A stretch of 9,127 bases of DNA from assembly GCA_028293775.1 (NCBI GenBank), contig JAQGOD010000515.1, forward strand, positions 1-9,127, written 5' to 3'. The stretch is from Gammaproteobacteria bacterium (GTDB lineage Bacteria > Pseudomonadota > Gammaproteobacteria > Steroidobacterales > Steroidobacteraceae). A program made the position numbers and the translations under genes. Below are positions 1 to 9,127 of the stretch, in pieces. The notes below the pieces were generated by a model, which saw nothing but the letters and a program-made list of their open reading frames with translations, was not told where the DNA came from and searched no databases. The number at the start of each line of letters is the position of its first letter. The stretch's first letter is position 1.

Positions 1-915
1 CACCGCACCGACATAGGTCAGCCGCGCCTTGAAAGTACGCTTAGGGTAAGCCAGCACGCGCACCTCCACCGGTTGTCCCAGCTCTACGAGACCTGCATCC
101 GTCTCGCGCACATTGGCCAGCAGCCAAACGCTCGAGGGATCGGCGATGGTGAATACCGGCGTGCCGCCGCCGGCTTGCAGAAATTGTCCGGGACCGACTT
201 GACGATCGATGACCACCCCGGCAATGGGCGCAGCCAATGTCGCGACAGGATTGATCTTCAGAGCGCTTTCCATCTGGGTGATTTGCTGCGGCGATTTGCC
301 CAGGATGCGCAGGCGATTGCGGATCGAGTTCAACGAGGTTTCCGCCGTGGTCCGCTCCGCCTGCGCGGATTGCCAATCCTGCAAGCTGCCGCCCTTGGCC
401 TCGTATAGCGCGTGTTTACGAGATTCATTGATGCGCGCGAGCTTCAGCTGAGCGGCACCCGATTCAAGGTCGTTTTGTGCCTGCACGAACTCGGGAGATT
501 CCAGGGTGGCAAGCGGCGCACCCGCTTTGACGGTATCGCCCAAGCCGGCGATGACGCGGGTGACGCGGCCTGAAAAAGGCGTAAACACTGCGGTTGCGTG
601 ATCGGCGTTGGCGGCGATCTTGCCTTCCGTTAATTCCTCGCTGACGAAGGCGTGCGTGCCTACTGGTTCAATGGTCAGGGTTTTGAGTTGCTGGTCGGTG
701 GGGCGAAATGTGCCGGCCGGTGCGGCGGCGGGTGCGGCCGCCGGTTCTCGCGAGCCGGGAATTCGCAGAGCGAGCCAAAGCACCAGTATGGCGGCGACTA
801 CCGATGCAGCGGCAATCCCCACCACCCGCCACTGGCGCTGAGGAGGCCACGCGCGCCGAGCGATCGGATCCTTCCCATCAGGCGGCCGATCGGAATCGTT
901 TGGCACTTCGCTCAT
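1..915 (-). CDS. RND efflux periplasmic adaptor (HlyD/CzcB-CusB family), 3' end cut by window
   Basis: Periplasmic adaptor that would link an inner-membrane RND pump to an outer-membrane channel, probably for metal ions. The frame is open from ATG at 915 to the window edge: 305 codons, C-terminus missing. Residues 1-30 are hydrophilic and cytosolic; residues about 31-50 form one hydrophobic anchor or signal segment. An Ala/Pro-rich linker follows. The first lipoyl half-motif is near residues 111-140 (FTPFSGRVTRVI, GDTVKAGAPLATLE). An alanine/glutamine-rich alpha-hairpin follows, with NRLRILGKS at its end. The second lipoyl half has APIAGVVIDRQVGPGQ, then a beta-barrel region with VWLLANVRE. 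AAAGGG lies 6 bases before the start. The gene starts 76 bases after the repressor stop on the same strand, so the two are probably co-transcribed. No His- or Met-rich N-terminal metal-binding tail is visible, so the substrate cannot be read from this protein. The family call is firm; the metal is inferred from the neighbouring sensor. Confidence 0.9.
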   Translation of the reverse strand, partial: MSEVPNDSDRPPDGKDPIARRAWPPQRQWRVVGIAAASVVAAILVLWLALRIPGSREPAAAPAAAPAGTFRPTDQQLKTLTIEPVGTHAFVSEELTEGKIAANADHATAVFTPFSGRVTRVIAGLGDTVKAGAPLATLESPEFVQAQNDLESGAAQLKLARINESRKHALYEAKGGSLQDWQSAQAERTTAETSLNSIRNRLRILGKSPQQITQMESALKINPVATLAAPIAGVVIDRQVGPGQFLQAGGGTPVFTIADPSSVWLLANVRETDAGLVELGQPVEVRVLAYPKRTFKARLTYVGAV

Positions 916-991
916 ATCGACCCTTTCATGATCCGTGTCGCCTCGCGGCCGGGGAGCCGGGCGCTCACTTTACGGCGAGCAGCTTACCGAT

Positions 992-1273
992 TCATTTTTT
1001 CAGGTATTGATGCACGATTTCCACCAGCTCCTCGGCCGCCGCCGCCCGAGGATCATCCCGGCCCGCCTTCGGATCCATCATGTGCTCGCGAATATGATCT
1101 TCAATGACTTCGGCAATGAATCCATCGAGAGCCCCCCGGCATGCCGTCGCTTGCTGCAACACGTCGGCGCATTCCTGATCATTCGTCACCGCTCGCTCAA
1201 TTGCCTCGAGTTGACCGCGCAACCGCTTGATGCGATTCAGCAGTTTTATCTTTTCTTTTGCCACGTGGCTCAT
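992..1273 (-). CDS. FrmR/RcnR/CsoR-family metal-sensing repressor with His-Cys-His-His ligand set
   Basis: Small all-helical repressor of 93 residues, typical for this family, which loses DNA affinity when it binds metal (or formaldehyde in FrmR). ATG at 1273 is chosen because AAGAGG lies 9 bases upstream and because it puts the family's metal positions in register without gaps: His3, Cys35, His60 and His64. That set is the one known for the nickel/cobalt sensor RcnR. The body resembles FrmR more (RIKRLRGQLEAIER, then VLQQ, then IREH). Residue 2 is Ser rather than the Pro used by FrmR with Cys35 for formaldehyde, and no formaldehyde dehydrogenase gene is seen nearby. An upstream in-frame ATG at 1321 would add 16 residues, displace His3 and lie upstream of the -10 box, so it is unlikely. 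The gene is the first of a minus-strand unit with the RND adaptor and probably represses it and itself through the palindrome at 1297-1313. Family certain; nickel/cobalt specificity inferred. Confidence 0.9.
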   Translation of the reverse strand: MSHVAKEKIKLLNRIKRLRGQLEAIERAVTNDQECADVLQQATACRGALDGFIAEVIEDHIREHMMDPKAGRDDPRAAAAEELVEIVHQYLKK

Positions 1274-1286
1274 GCATTCATACCTC

Positions 1287-1316
1287 TTGATGTAGCATAC
1301 CCTAGTAGGGTATATT
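1287..1316 (+). promoter_or_regulatory. sigma70-like divergent promoter of the porin gene
   Basis: On the plus strand, TTGATG (1287-1292) and TATATT (1311-1316) are separated by 18 bases. It overlaps the minus-strand promoter almost completely, and the same palindrome fills its spacer and the first part of its -10 box. Expected transcription start is near 1323, about 70 bases before the preferred porin start. Spacing is one base longer than ideal, so it is somewhat less certain than the minus-strand promoter. Confidence 0.5.
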
Positions 1317-1321
1317 TTCAA
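1294..1321 (-). promoter_or_regulatory. sigma70-like promoter of the repressor/RND operon
   Basis: Read on the minus strand, TTGAAA (1321-1316) and TATGCT (1299-1294) are separated by 16 bases, both close to sigma70 consensus. Expected start of transcription is near 1287, which gives a leader of only about 14 bases before ATG 1273 and places the AAGAGG ribosome site at the very 5' end of the message. The spacer and part of the -10 box are covered by the palindrome at 1297-1313. Seen in sequence; activity inferred. Confidence 0.65.
1297..1313. promoter_or_regulatory. 17-bp perfect palindromic operator, probably for the FrmR/RcnR-family repressor
   Basis: ATACCCTA-G-TAGGGTAT: two perfect 8-base arms around one central base. 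AT-rich ends flanking a C-tract and a matching G-tract are the known style of CsoR/FrmR/RcnR-family operators, which sit beside the repressor's own gene as here. It lies inside the spacers of both divergent promoters, so one bound repressor tetramer could block both. Arms and position are seen directly; the identity of the ligand is inferred from the adjacent gene. Confidence 0.75.
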
Positions 1322-1392
1322 AGCGCTGATGCGTTGACCGGCCCCAGCGCGTCCTCTCGAGCGTGAATGTCTTCGCTCAAATCGAGATAGAA

Positions 1393-2763
1393 ATGGCTGG
1401 AATTTTCATAAACTCACGTGCGGCCTTGATTGTATGCGCCGTGTTCACGGCTTTCGCAGGGAGAGTGGGCTGGGCATCACCCGCCGCCGGCCCGCAGACG
1501 GATGCAGACTTGAGTGCGGAAACGCCGCGCGAGAAGTTTGGATTCCACGCTCAATTCACCTACGTCGAGCAAGATACTTCCGGGTTCAACACCCCGTACC
1601 GCGGCCCGAACAGACTTACACCTCGCATCGGCCGGGAGACCACCGATATCACCCTGTATCTGGGCACGAGGCTGTGGCAGGGCGCGGAACTCTGGATCAA
1701 TCCGGAAATCGATCAGGGGTTCGGCCTCGACAACACCGTGGGCGTGGCCGGATTTCCCAGCGGGGAGGCGTACAAGATCGGTAAGACGCAGCCCTACTTT
1801 CGGCTACCCCGCCTGTTTGTGCGCGACACCCTCGATCTTCAAGGCGAGCGCGCAGCCCTGGACCCCGGCGCGAATCAGCTCGGCGGCGATCGATGCTCAA
1901 ATCGCATTGTGATCTGGCTGGGGAAATTTAGCGTGTCGGATGTTTTCGACGTCAATCAATACGCGCACGATCCGCGCGCGGATTTCCTCAATTGGGCTGC
2001 CGTCGATGCCGGAACCTTCGATTATGCCGCCGATGCGTGGGGGTACACGGTGGGTACCGCGCTCGAATGGTATCAGGGCGCATGGAGCACCCGCGCCGGC
2101 GTCTTCGATCTATCGAACATCCCCAACAGCGCGCATCTTGAGCCGGGCTTCAAAGAATTTCAGCTGATCGCCGAGCTCGAGCACCGCCATGAAATGGCCG
2201 ATCATTCGGGCAAGCTCATGCTCACGGTATTCGACAGCTTCGGGCGCATGGGGCTGCTCGACGAGGCCGTTCAGCGTGCGATCGACGCGCAAACACCGGT
2301 GGACATCGCCGCCGTGCGCCGCTACCGCACGCGGCTTGGCGCCCACCTCAATGTCGAGCAGCAGCTATCGAAGGATTTGGGCTTCTTCGCGCGCGTCGGC
2401 AAAGCCGCCGGGAATGTCGAGGCTTACGAATTCTCGGACATCGACCGCACGGTATCCACCGGACTATCGCTGAAAGGCTCCGCCTGGAGCCGCGCACGCG
2501 ACACCGTGGGATTGGCGGGAATCGTCAATGGCATATCGGCGGCGCGCGAGCGGTATTTGAACGCCGGCGGTCTCGGCATTCTCGTTGGCGACGGCAAACT
2601 GCCGCATCCGGGAGCGGAGATGATCGTGGAAACCTATTACAACGCCGCTGTTCTATCGCACGCGCAGATCACGCTTGACTATCAATGGGTTGGTAACCCG
2701 GCATACAACCGGGATCGCGGACCGGTCTCGATATTCGCAGTGCGCGTTCACGCCCAGTTCTAG
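1393..2763 (+). CDS. OprB-family carbohydrate-porin-like outer-membrane beta-barrel
   Basis: Predicted outer-membrane porin of 456 residues from ATG 1393. Residues 1-28 look like a Sec signal peptide: Arg9, a hydrophobic stretch over residues 10-22, and likely cleavage after Ala28 (GWA/SP). The rest alternates polar and hydrophobic residues as in a beta-barrel and ends in Phe (VRVHAQF), the usual outer-membrane assembly signal. Motifs recalled from the OprB-type family include FDVNQYAHDPRADFLNW, WINPEIDQGFG and NPAYNRDRGPVSIFAVR. The GTG at 1363 is in frame but would put an acidic ten-residue extension before the signal peptide and has no ribosome site. ATG 1393 has GAGAT shortly upstream. 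The gene is divergent from the metal-sensing repressor and shares its operator, so it may be metal-regulated. It converges on glmU with 4 bases between stop codons (this one TAG). The transported substrate is unknown; OprB names sugar uptake, but the context suggests another role. Confidence 0.85.
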   Translation: MAGIFINSRAALIVCAVFTAFAGRVGWASPAAGPQTDADLSAETPREKFGFHAQFTYVEQDTSGFNTPYRGPNRLTPRIGRETTDITLYLGTRLWQGAELWINPEIDQGFGLDNTVGVAGFPSGEAYKIGKTQPYFRLPRLFVRDTLDLQGERAALDPGANQLGGDRCSNRIVIWLGKFSVSDVFDVNQYAHDPRADFLNWAAVDAGTFDYAADAWGYTVGTALEWYQGAWSTRAGVFDLSNIPNSAHLEPGFKEFQLIAELEHRHEMADHSGKLMLTVFDSFGRMGLLDEAVQRAIDAQTPVDIAAVRRYRTRLGAHLNVEQQLSKDLGFFARVGKAAGNVEAYEFSDIDRTVSTGLSLKGSAWSRARDTVGLAGIVNGISAARERYLNAGGLGILVGDGKLPHPGAEMIVETYYNAAVLSHAQITLDYQWVGNPAYNRDRGPVSIFAVRVHAQF

Positions 2764-2767
2764 GAGC

Positions 2768-4183
2768 TTAGACTTTGGGCTTCGCCAAGGCGGCTGCAAT
2801 GACCTCGGCTTTCTGCTTGTCGTCCAGCTTTTTAGGCCGCGTCCACGCATCGATCGTGATTTGTTTCGAGCGCTCCAGGACCAGTTTGCCGTCCGGCGTG
2901 CCCGTGGTGATCGTGGATCCGGCACCGACCGTGGCACCGGCGCCGATTCGCACCGGCGCCACCAGCATGCTGCCCGAACCGATGAAGGCCCCGTCTTCGA
3001 TGAGAGTGGGCCATTTGTTTACGCCGTCGTAATTGCAGGTGATGCTGCCGGCGCCGACGTTCACGCCCTTGCCGATCCTCGAATCACCCAGGTAGGTGAG
3101 GTGGTTGGCCTTGCTGCCGGCGCCGATCTCAGTGTTCTTGACCTCAACGAAATTGCCGATGTGCACGTCGCGGTGCATCACGGTGCCGGGCCTCAATCTC
3201 GCGAATGGACCAATGCGGCAATCTTGCGCCACGGTCGCATTGTCGATGAGGCAGTTCGCGAAGATCTCGGTGCCTTCGCCGATTGTCGAGTTGGCAATGA
3301 CGCAGTTGGGACCCACCTTGACGCCAGAACCCAGATGCACGTCGCCGATGAGCACCGCGTTGATGTCGATAAAAACGTCGCGTCCCACGGCGACATGGCC
3401 GCGAATATCGACCCGCAACGGGTCAGCCAAGGTCGCGCCGGCCAACATCAGCTCTTCCGCGCGCCGCCGCCGGTATCCTGCCTCCACTTGGGATAGCTGG
3501 ATTTTGTCGTTCACGCCGGCCACTTCTAAAGCGCTCGCGGCCGCAATCGCCACGACCTGGGTGCCGGACTTTGCGGCGCCGGCGACCACATCGGTGAGAA
3601 AATATTCACGCTGGGCATTATTCCGGTTGAGCCCCAGCAGCCATTTTCTCATAGGCCCAGCCGGCGCGGCCATCAATCCTGAGTTCACTTCGCGTATTTT
3701 CAGTTGCGCCGCAGTCGCATCCTTGTGTTCCACAATCCCGATGACTTCGCCCTTCGCGTCACGCACCAGCCGCCCGTAGCCGGCGGCATCATCGAGTTCG
3801 ACGGACAGCAGGGCGAGCGCGCCGGCGGCGGCGGCATTCAGCAATTTCGTCAGCGAGCTTGCGCTGATCAAAGGTACATCGCCGTACAGGACCAGCACCG
3901 CATGATCGTCGGGGATGACGCACATGGCCTGCATCAGGGCATGGCCCGTGCCCAACTGATCAGCCTGCAACACCCACTCGACGGGTTCGTGCGCAAGAGC
4001 GGCCTGCACTTGCACGCCGCCATGTCCGTAAACCACGTATATATCGCCGGGATTCAAGCTGCGCGCGACGTTGATCACGTGCTGCAGCAGCGGAAGGCCT
4101 GCCAAAGGCTGCAGTACCTTGGGCAAGCTGGAGTTCATCCGCTTGCCCTGGCCGGCTGCCAAAATCACGACCGAAAGCTGCAT
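2768..4183 (-). CDS. glmU: bifunctional UDP-GlcNAc pyrophosphorylase / glucosamine-1-phosphate N-acetyltransferase
   Basis: Cytosolic enzyme for the last two steps to UDP-GlcNAc, precursor of peptidoglycan and lipopolysaccharide: acetylation of GlcN-1-P with acetyl-CoA, then uridylyl transfer from UTP. It has 471 residues (E. coli 456), with the extra length mostly as a lysine-rich C-terminal tail. The N-terminal nucleotidyltransferase domain has LAAGQGKRM (8-16) with Arg15, PKVL with Lys22, QLGTGHA (76-82) and YGDVPL with Asp102; Asn224 lies in GVNDKIQL. The C-terminal left-handed beta-helix has hexapeptide repeats from about 255 to 430, with the catalytic His361 in NHLTYLGD and NYDG at 384-387. 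The start is supported by GGAG 5 bases before ATG 4183. It follows atpC on the same strand, the known atp-glmU order of gammaproteobacteria, but no glmS follows: the porin lies convergent instead. Complete and apparently functional. Confidence 0.98.
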   Translation of the reverse strand: MQLSVVILAAGQGKRMNSSLPKVLQPLAGLPLLQHVINVARSLNPGDIYVVYGHGGVQVQAALAHEPVEWVLQADQLGTGHALMQAMCVIPDDHAVLVLYGDVPLISASSLTKLLNAAAAGALALLSVELDDAAGYGRLVRDAKGEVIGIVEHKDATAAQLKIREVNSGLMAAPAGPMRKWLLGLNRNNAQREYFLTDVVAGAAKSGTQVVAIAAASALEVAGVNDKIQLSQVEAGYRRRRAEELMLAGATLADPLRVDIRGHVAVGRDVFIDINAVLIGDVHLGSGVKVGPNCVIANSTIGEGTEIFANCLIDNATVAQDCRIGPFARLRPGTVMHRDVHIGNFVEVKNTEIGAGSKANHLTYLGDSRIGKGVNVGAGSITCNYDGVNKWPTLIEDGAFIGSGSMLVAPVRIGAGATVGAGSTITTGTPDGKLVLERSKQITIDAWTRPKKLDDKQKAEVIAAALAKPKV

Positions 4184-4188
4184 GAAGA

Positions 4189-4204
4189 CTCCGAAGTTGC
4201 GGAG
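4189..4204 (-). promoter_or_regulatory. hairpin holding the glmU ribosome binding site
   Basis: In the minus-strand transcript CTCCG (4204-4200) pairs with CGGAG (4193-4189) around a 6-base loop. The GGAG in the 3' arm is the only good Shine-Dalgarno for glmU, 5 bases before its ATG. Folding would hide the site, and ribosomes or the neighbouring hairpin could open it. Five GC-rich pairs are modest, so a regulatory role is inference. Confidence 0.4.
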
Positions 4205-4208
4205 GTCC

Positions 4209-4225
4209 TAGGAGCCGGGCTCCTA
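4209..4225 (-). repeat. inverted repeat (hairpin) at the atpC stop codon
   Basis: TAGGAGC and GCTCCTA form a perfect 7-bp stem with a 3-base loop. On the transcript the stem begins with the atpC TAG stop codon itself (4225-4223). No U-run follows, so it is not a standard intrinsic terminator. It could be an RNA-processing or stability element between the ATP synthase message and glmU. Structure seen in sequence; function unknown. Confidence 0.5.
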
Positions 4226-4645
4226 ACGTTGTTTCTTGCGCATGCGTTCTATGGCGCGCAATTGCGCCACGGCGCGCAGCAGCTCGGCCTGCGCCGCGGC
4301 CACATCGACCTTGTCGCCGCGGCTGCGCACGGCTTCTTCTGCGCGCTGCTTCGCCGCGAGCGCGGCGGCCTCGTCCAAATCGCGCGCACGAGCCGCCGTA
4401 TCGGCGAGCACGGTCACCTGATGCGGTTGCACTTCCAGAGCTCCGCCGCCCACATAGAACACCTGCTCTTCTTGGCCATCCACGTGCACACGTACGTCGC
4501 CGGCCTTCAATGTGGTCAGTAACGGCGCGTGCCGCGGATAGATGCCGAGTTCGCCCTGAGATCCGGGCACGAACACCTGGTTCGCCTCGCCGGAAAAAAT
4601 CTGGCCCTCGGCGCTGACGATGTCGACGTGAATGGTGTTGGCCAT
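4223..4645 (-). CDS. atpC: F1Fo ATP synthase epsilon subunit
   Basis: Epsilon subunit of the F1 central stalk, which couples gamma rotation to the c-ring and inhibits ATP hydrolysis through its mobile C-terminus. It has 140 residues, the usual length. Residues 1-85 form the beta-sandwich, with [13 protein letters not shown] near the start and the conserved [14 protein letters not shown] at about 31-44. Residues about 88-140 are the Ala/Arg/Glu-rich helical hairpin, ending in RMRKKQR. It starts 12 bases after the atpD stop; only a weak AAAGAAA purine stretch precedes ATG 4645, so translation may depend on coupling to atpD. It stops with TAG inside a hairpin (4209-4225), and glmU follows. Confidence 0.98.
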   Translation of the reverse strand: MANTIHVDIVSAEGQIFSGEANQVFVPGSQGELGIYPRHAPLLTTLKAGDVRVHVDGQEEQVFYVGGGALEVQPHQVTVLADTAARARDLDEAAALAAKQRAEEAVRSRGDKVDVAAAQAELLRAVAQLRAIERMRKKQR

Positions 4646-4657
4646 GATGCGGTTTCT

Positions 4658-6957
<2,300 letters not shown>

Positions 6958-6981
6958 TATTTTCTTTTGAGGCCTTCGGTT

Positions 6982-8517
<1,536 letters not shown>

Positions 8518-8547
8518 ACCTTAAATCCTCTAGCAAATGCTGGTCGT

Positions 8548-9084
8548 TTAAGCCGTCAGCTCGAACGCGATGCGTTTGAGCCGGCTGAGCAAGGAACCGT
8601 CGATTACCGTATCGCCTGAACGCAGCACGGCGCCGCCGATGAGTGTGGGATCCGTGGCGCAATGCAGGCGCACCGTGCGCTTGAGCTTGCGCTCCAGGGC
8701 TTTGGAGAGCGCCTGCTGCTGCGCGCCATCGATGGGCGCGGCCGAAGTGACCGTCACGTCGACGACGCTTTCCTCTTCGTCCTTGAACTCGTCGAACAGA
8801 GCCGACATTTCGGGCAGGAAAGCCAATCGGCGATTCTCCGCGAGGGTGCGAAAAAAATTTTCGGCGTGCTCGTCGAGACCGGGACCTAAGAGGCCCATTA
8901 CGAATTGCGCAAGCTCTTCGGCTGTGACCGAGGGGCTGCCAAGCAGTTCGTGGACGCGCGGATCGCGCACGGCGGTGGCGGCGGTTCGCAGGATCTGCGA
9001 CCATTGCGCCAGGCGCTTGTCGGCCTAGGCTTCTTCGAAACCCGCTTTGGCGTAGGGCCGCGCGATGGTGGTATTCTCAGCCAT
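8548..9084 (-). pseudogene. atpH: F1Fo ATP synthase delta subunit, reading frame interrupted by an in-frame amber codon
   Basis: Delta subunit of the peripheral stator, joining the N-termini of alpha to the b subunits. ATG 9084 to TAA 8550-8548 gives 179 codons, exactly the usual length (E. coli 177 residues). The start reads MAENTTIARPYAKAGFEEA, a normal delta N-terminus, but codon 20 is TAG (9027-9025). The same frame then continues as ADKRLAQWSQILRTAATAV and on to IGGAVLRSGDTVIDGSLLSRL, a typical delta C-terminal domain. One base (TAG from CAG, Gln) is enough to explain it; no frameshift is present. Without readthrough, the only late start is GTG 8970 (residue 39, no ribosome site), giving 140 residues that lack much of the alpha-binding domain. 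Since ATP synthase subunits either side are intact, a sequencing or assembly error, a rare allele, or suppression are all possible. ATG lies 11 bases after the atpF stop, with AGGA upstream. Family certain; status of the gene open. Confidence 0.85.
9025..9027 (-). other. atpH: in-frame TAG at codon 20 of atpH
   Basis: Plus-strand CTA at 9025-9027 reads TAG in the atpH frame. It sits in the palindrome GCCTAGGC (9023-9030). If the original codon was CAG, the site was CCAGG, a Dcm-type methylation motif, and the change is the C-to-T expected from deamination of the methylated inner cytosine. The presence of the stop is seen directly; the history is inference. Confidence 0.9.
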
Positions 9085-9095
9085 GTCCAGCCGTC

Positions 9096-9127
9096 CTAGA
9101 TCTGCGACGCAAGGTGGTCGATCAGAT
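9096..9127 (-). CDS. atpF: F1Fo ATP synthase b subunit, C-terminal end only
   Basis: The last nine codons before TAG (9098-9096) read LIDHLASQI, a typical end for the b subunit of the Fo stator stalk, which binds delta. The remainder lies beyond the window. It is identified mainly by position, directly before atpH with an 11-base gap, and by the fit of this short tail to known b-subunit ends; the peptide alone is too short for proof. Confidence 0.75.
   Translation of the reverse strand, partial: LIDHLASQI

Noticed and set aside
41..376. A 111-codon minus-strand frame and several plus-strand frames within the first 900 bases.
   Set aside because: They overlap the RND adaptor frame, which is open over the entire 1-915 stretch and has clear family motifs; the others are shadows.
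1274..1321. A longer start (ATG 1321) for the metal-sensing repressor.
   Set aside because: It would be upstream of the -10 box, within the operator, and would shift His3 away from its conserved N-terminal position. ATG 1273 has the ribosome site.
2759..2772. Inverted repeat TCTAGGAGCTTAGA spanning both convergent stop codons, as a possible bidirectional terminator.
   Set aside because: Only 4-5 weak pairs including a wobble, with no T-tract on either side. It is explained by the two stop codons themselves.
4209..4225. The 7-bp hairpin after atpC as an intrinsic terminator of the atp operon.
   Set aside because: No U-run follows on the transcript, and glmU starts within 26 bases with its own ribosome site and no visible promoter between, so transcription must continue into glmU or start upstream.
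2675..4522. Plus-strand open frames of 272-273 codons (2675-3496 and 3704-4522) opposite glmU and atpC.
   Set aside because: Both are complements of well-conserved genes, with low-complexity His/Arg/Ala-rich translations and no family resemblance.
8548..8970. A genuine short delta subunit of 140 residues starting at GTG 8970.
   Set aside because: No ribosome site precedes it, it lacks 38 conserved N-terminal residues, and the missing part is encoded in the same frame just upstream with a good start.
9025..9027. The atpH TAG as pyrrolysine or a reassigned sense codon.
   Set aside because: Pyrrolysine is not known in ATP synthase delta, and other genes in the window end properly at TAG. Substitution, error or suppression is simpler.

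Overview
The window looks like a GC-rich gammaproteobacterial chromosome. The reasons are the gene order atpF-atpH-atpA-atpG-atpD-atpC-glmU and subunit sequences close to the E. coli type; a finer placement cannot be supported. Almost everything is coding. No rRNA, tRNA, insertion sequence or CRISPR array was seen, and no stretch over 300 bases lacks a gene.

Right two thirds (about 2768-9127, all minus strand): the distal half of the F1Fo ATP synthase operon. It runs from the last codons of atpF (window edge) through atpH (delta), atpA (alpha), atpG (gamma), atpD (beta) and atpC (epsilon), with gaps of only 11-30 bases, and then glmU, the enzyme making UDP-GlcNAc. The atpC-glmU gap (37 bases) holds two small hairpins, one of which contains the glmU ribosome binding site. 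atpH carries an in-frame amber codon at codon 20, while the frame on both sides is normal delta subunit.

Left third (1-2763): a metal-resistance type module. A FrmR/RcnR-family repressor of 93 residues has the His3-Cys35-His60-His64 ligand set of nickel/cobalt sensors. It is followed on the minus strand by a CzcB/CusB-type RND periplasmic adaptor, cut by the window edge. Divergent from the repressor is an OprB-type outer-membrane porin. A perfect 17-bp palindrome lies between the two transcription units, inside two overlapping, oppositely directed sigma70-like promoters. One repressor could therefore control both the efflux operon and the porin.

The porin and glmU converge with 4 bases between their stop codons. 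The two strongest points for follow-up are the amber codon in atpH and the single-operator, two-promoter switch joining a porin to metal efflux.
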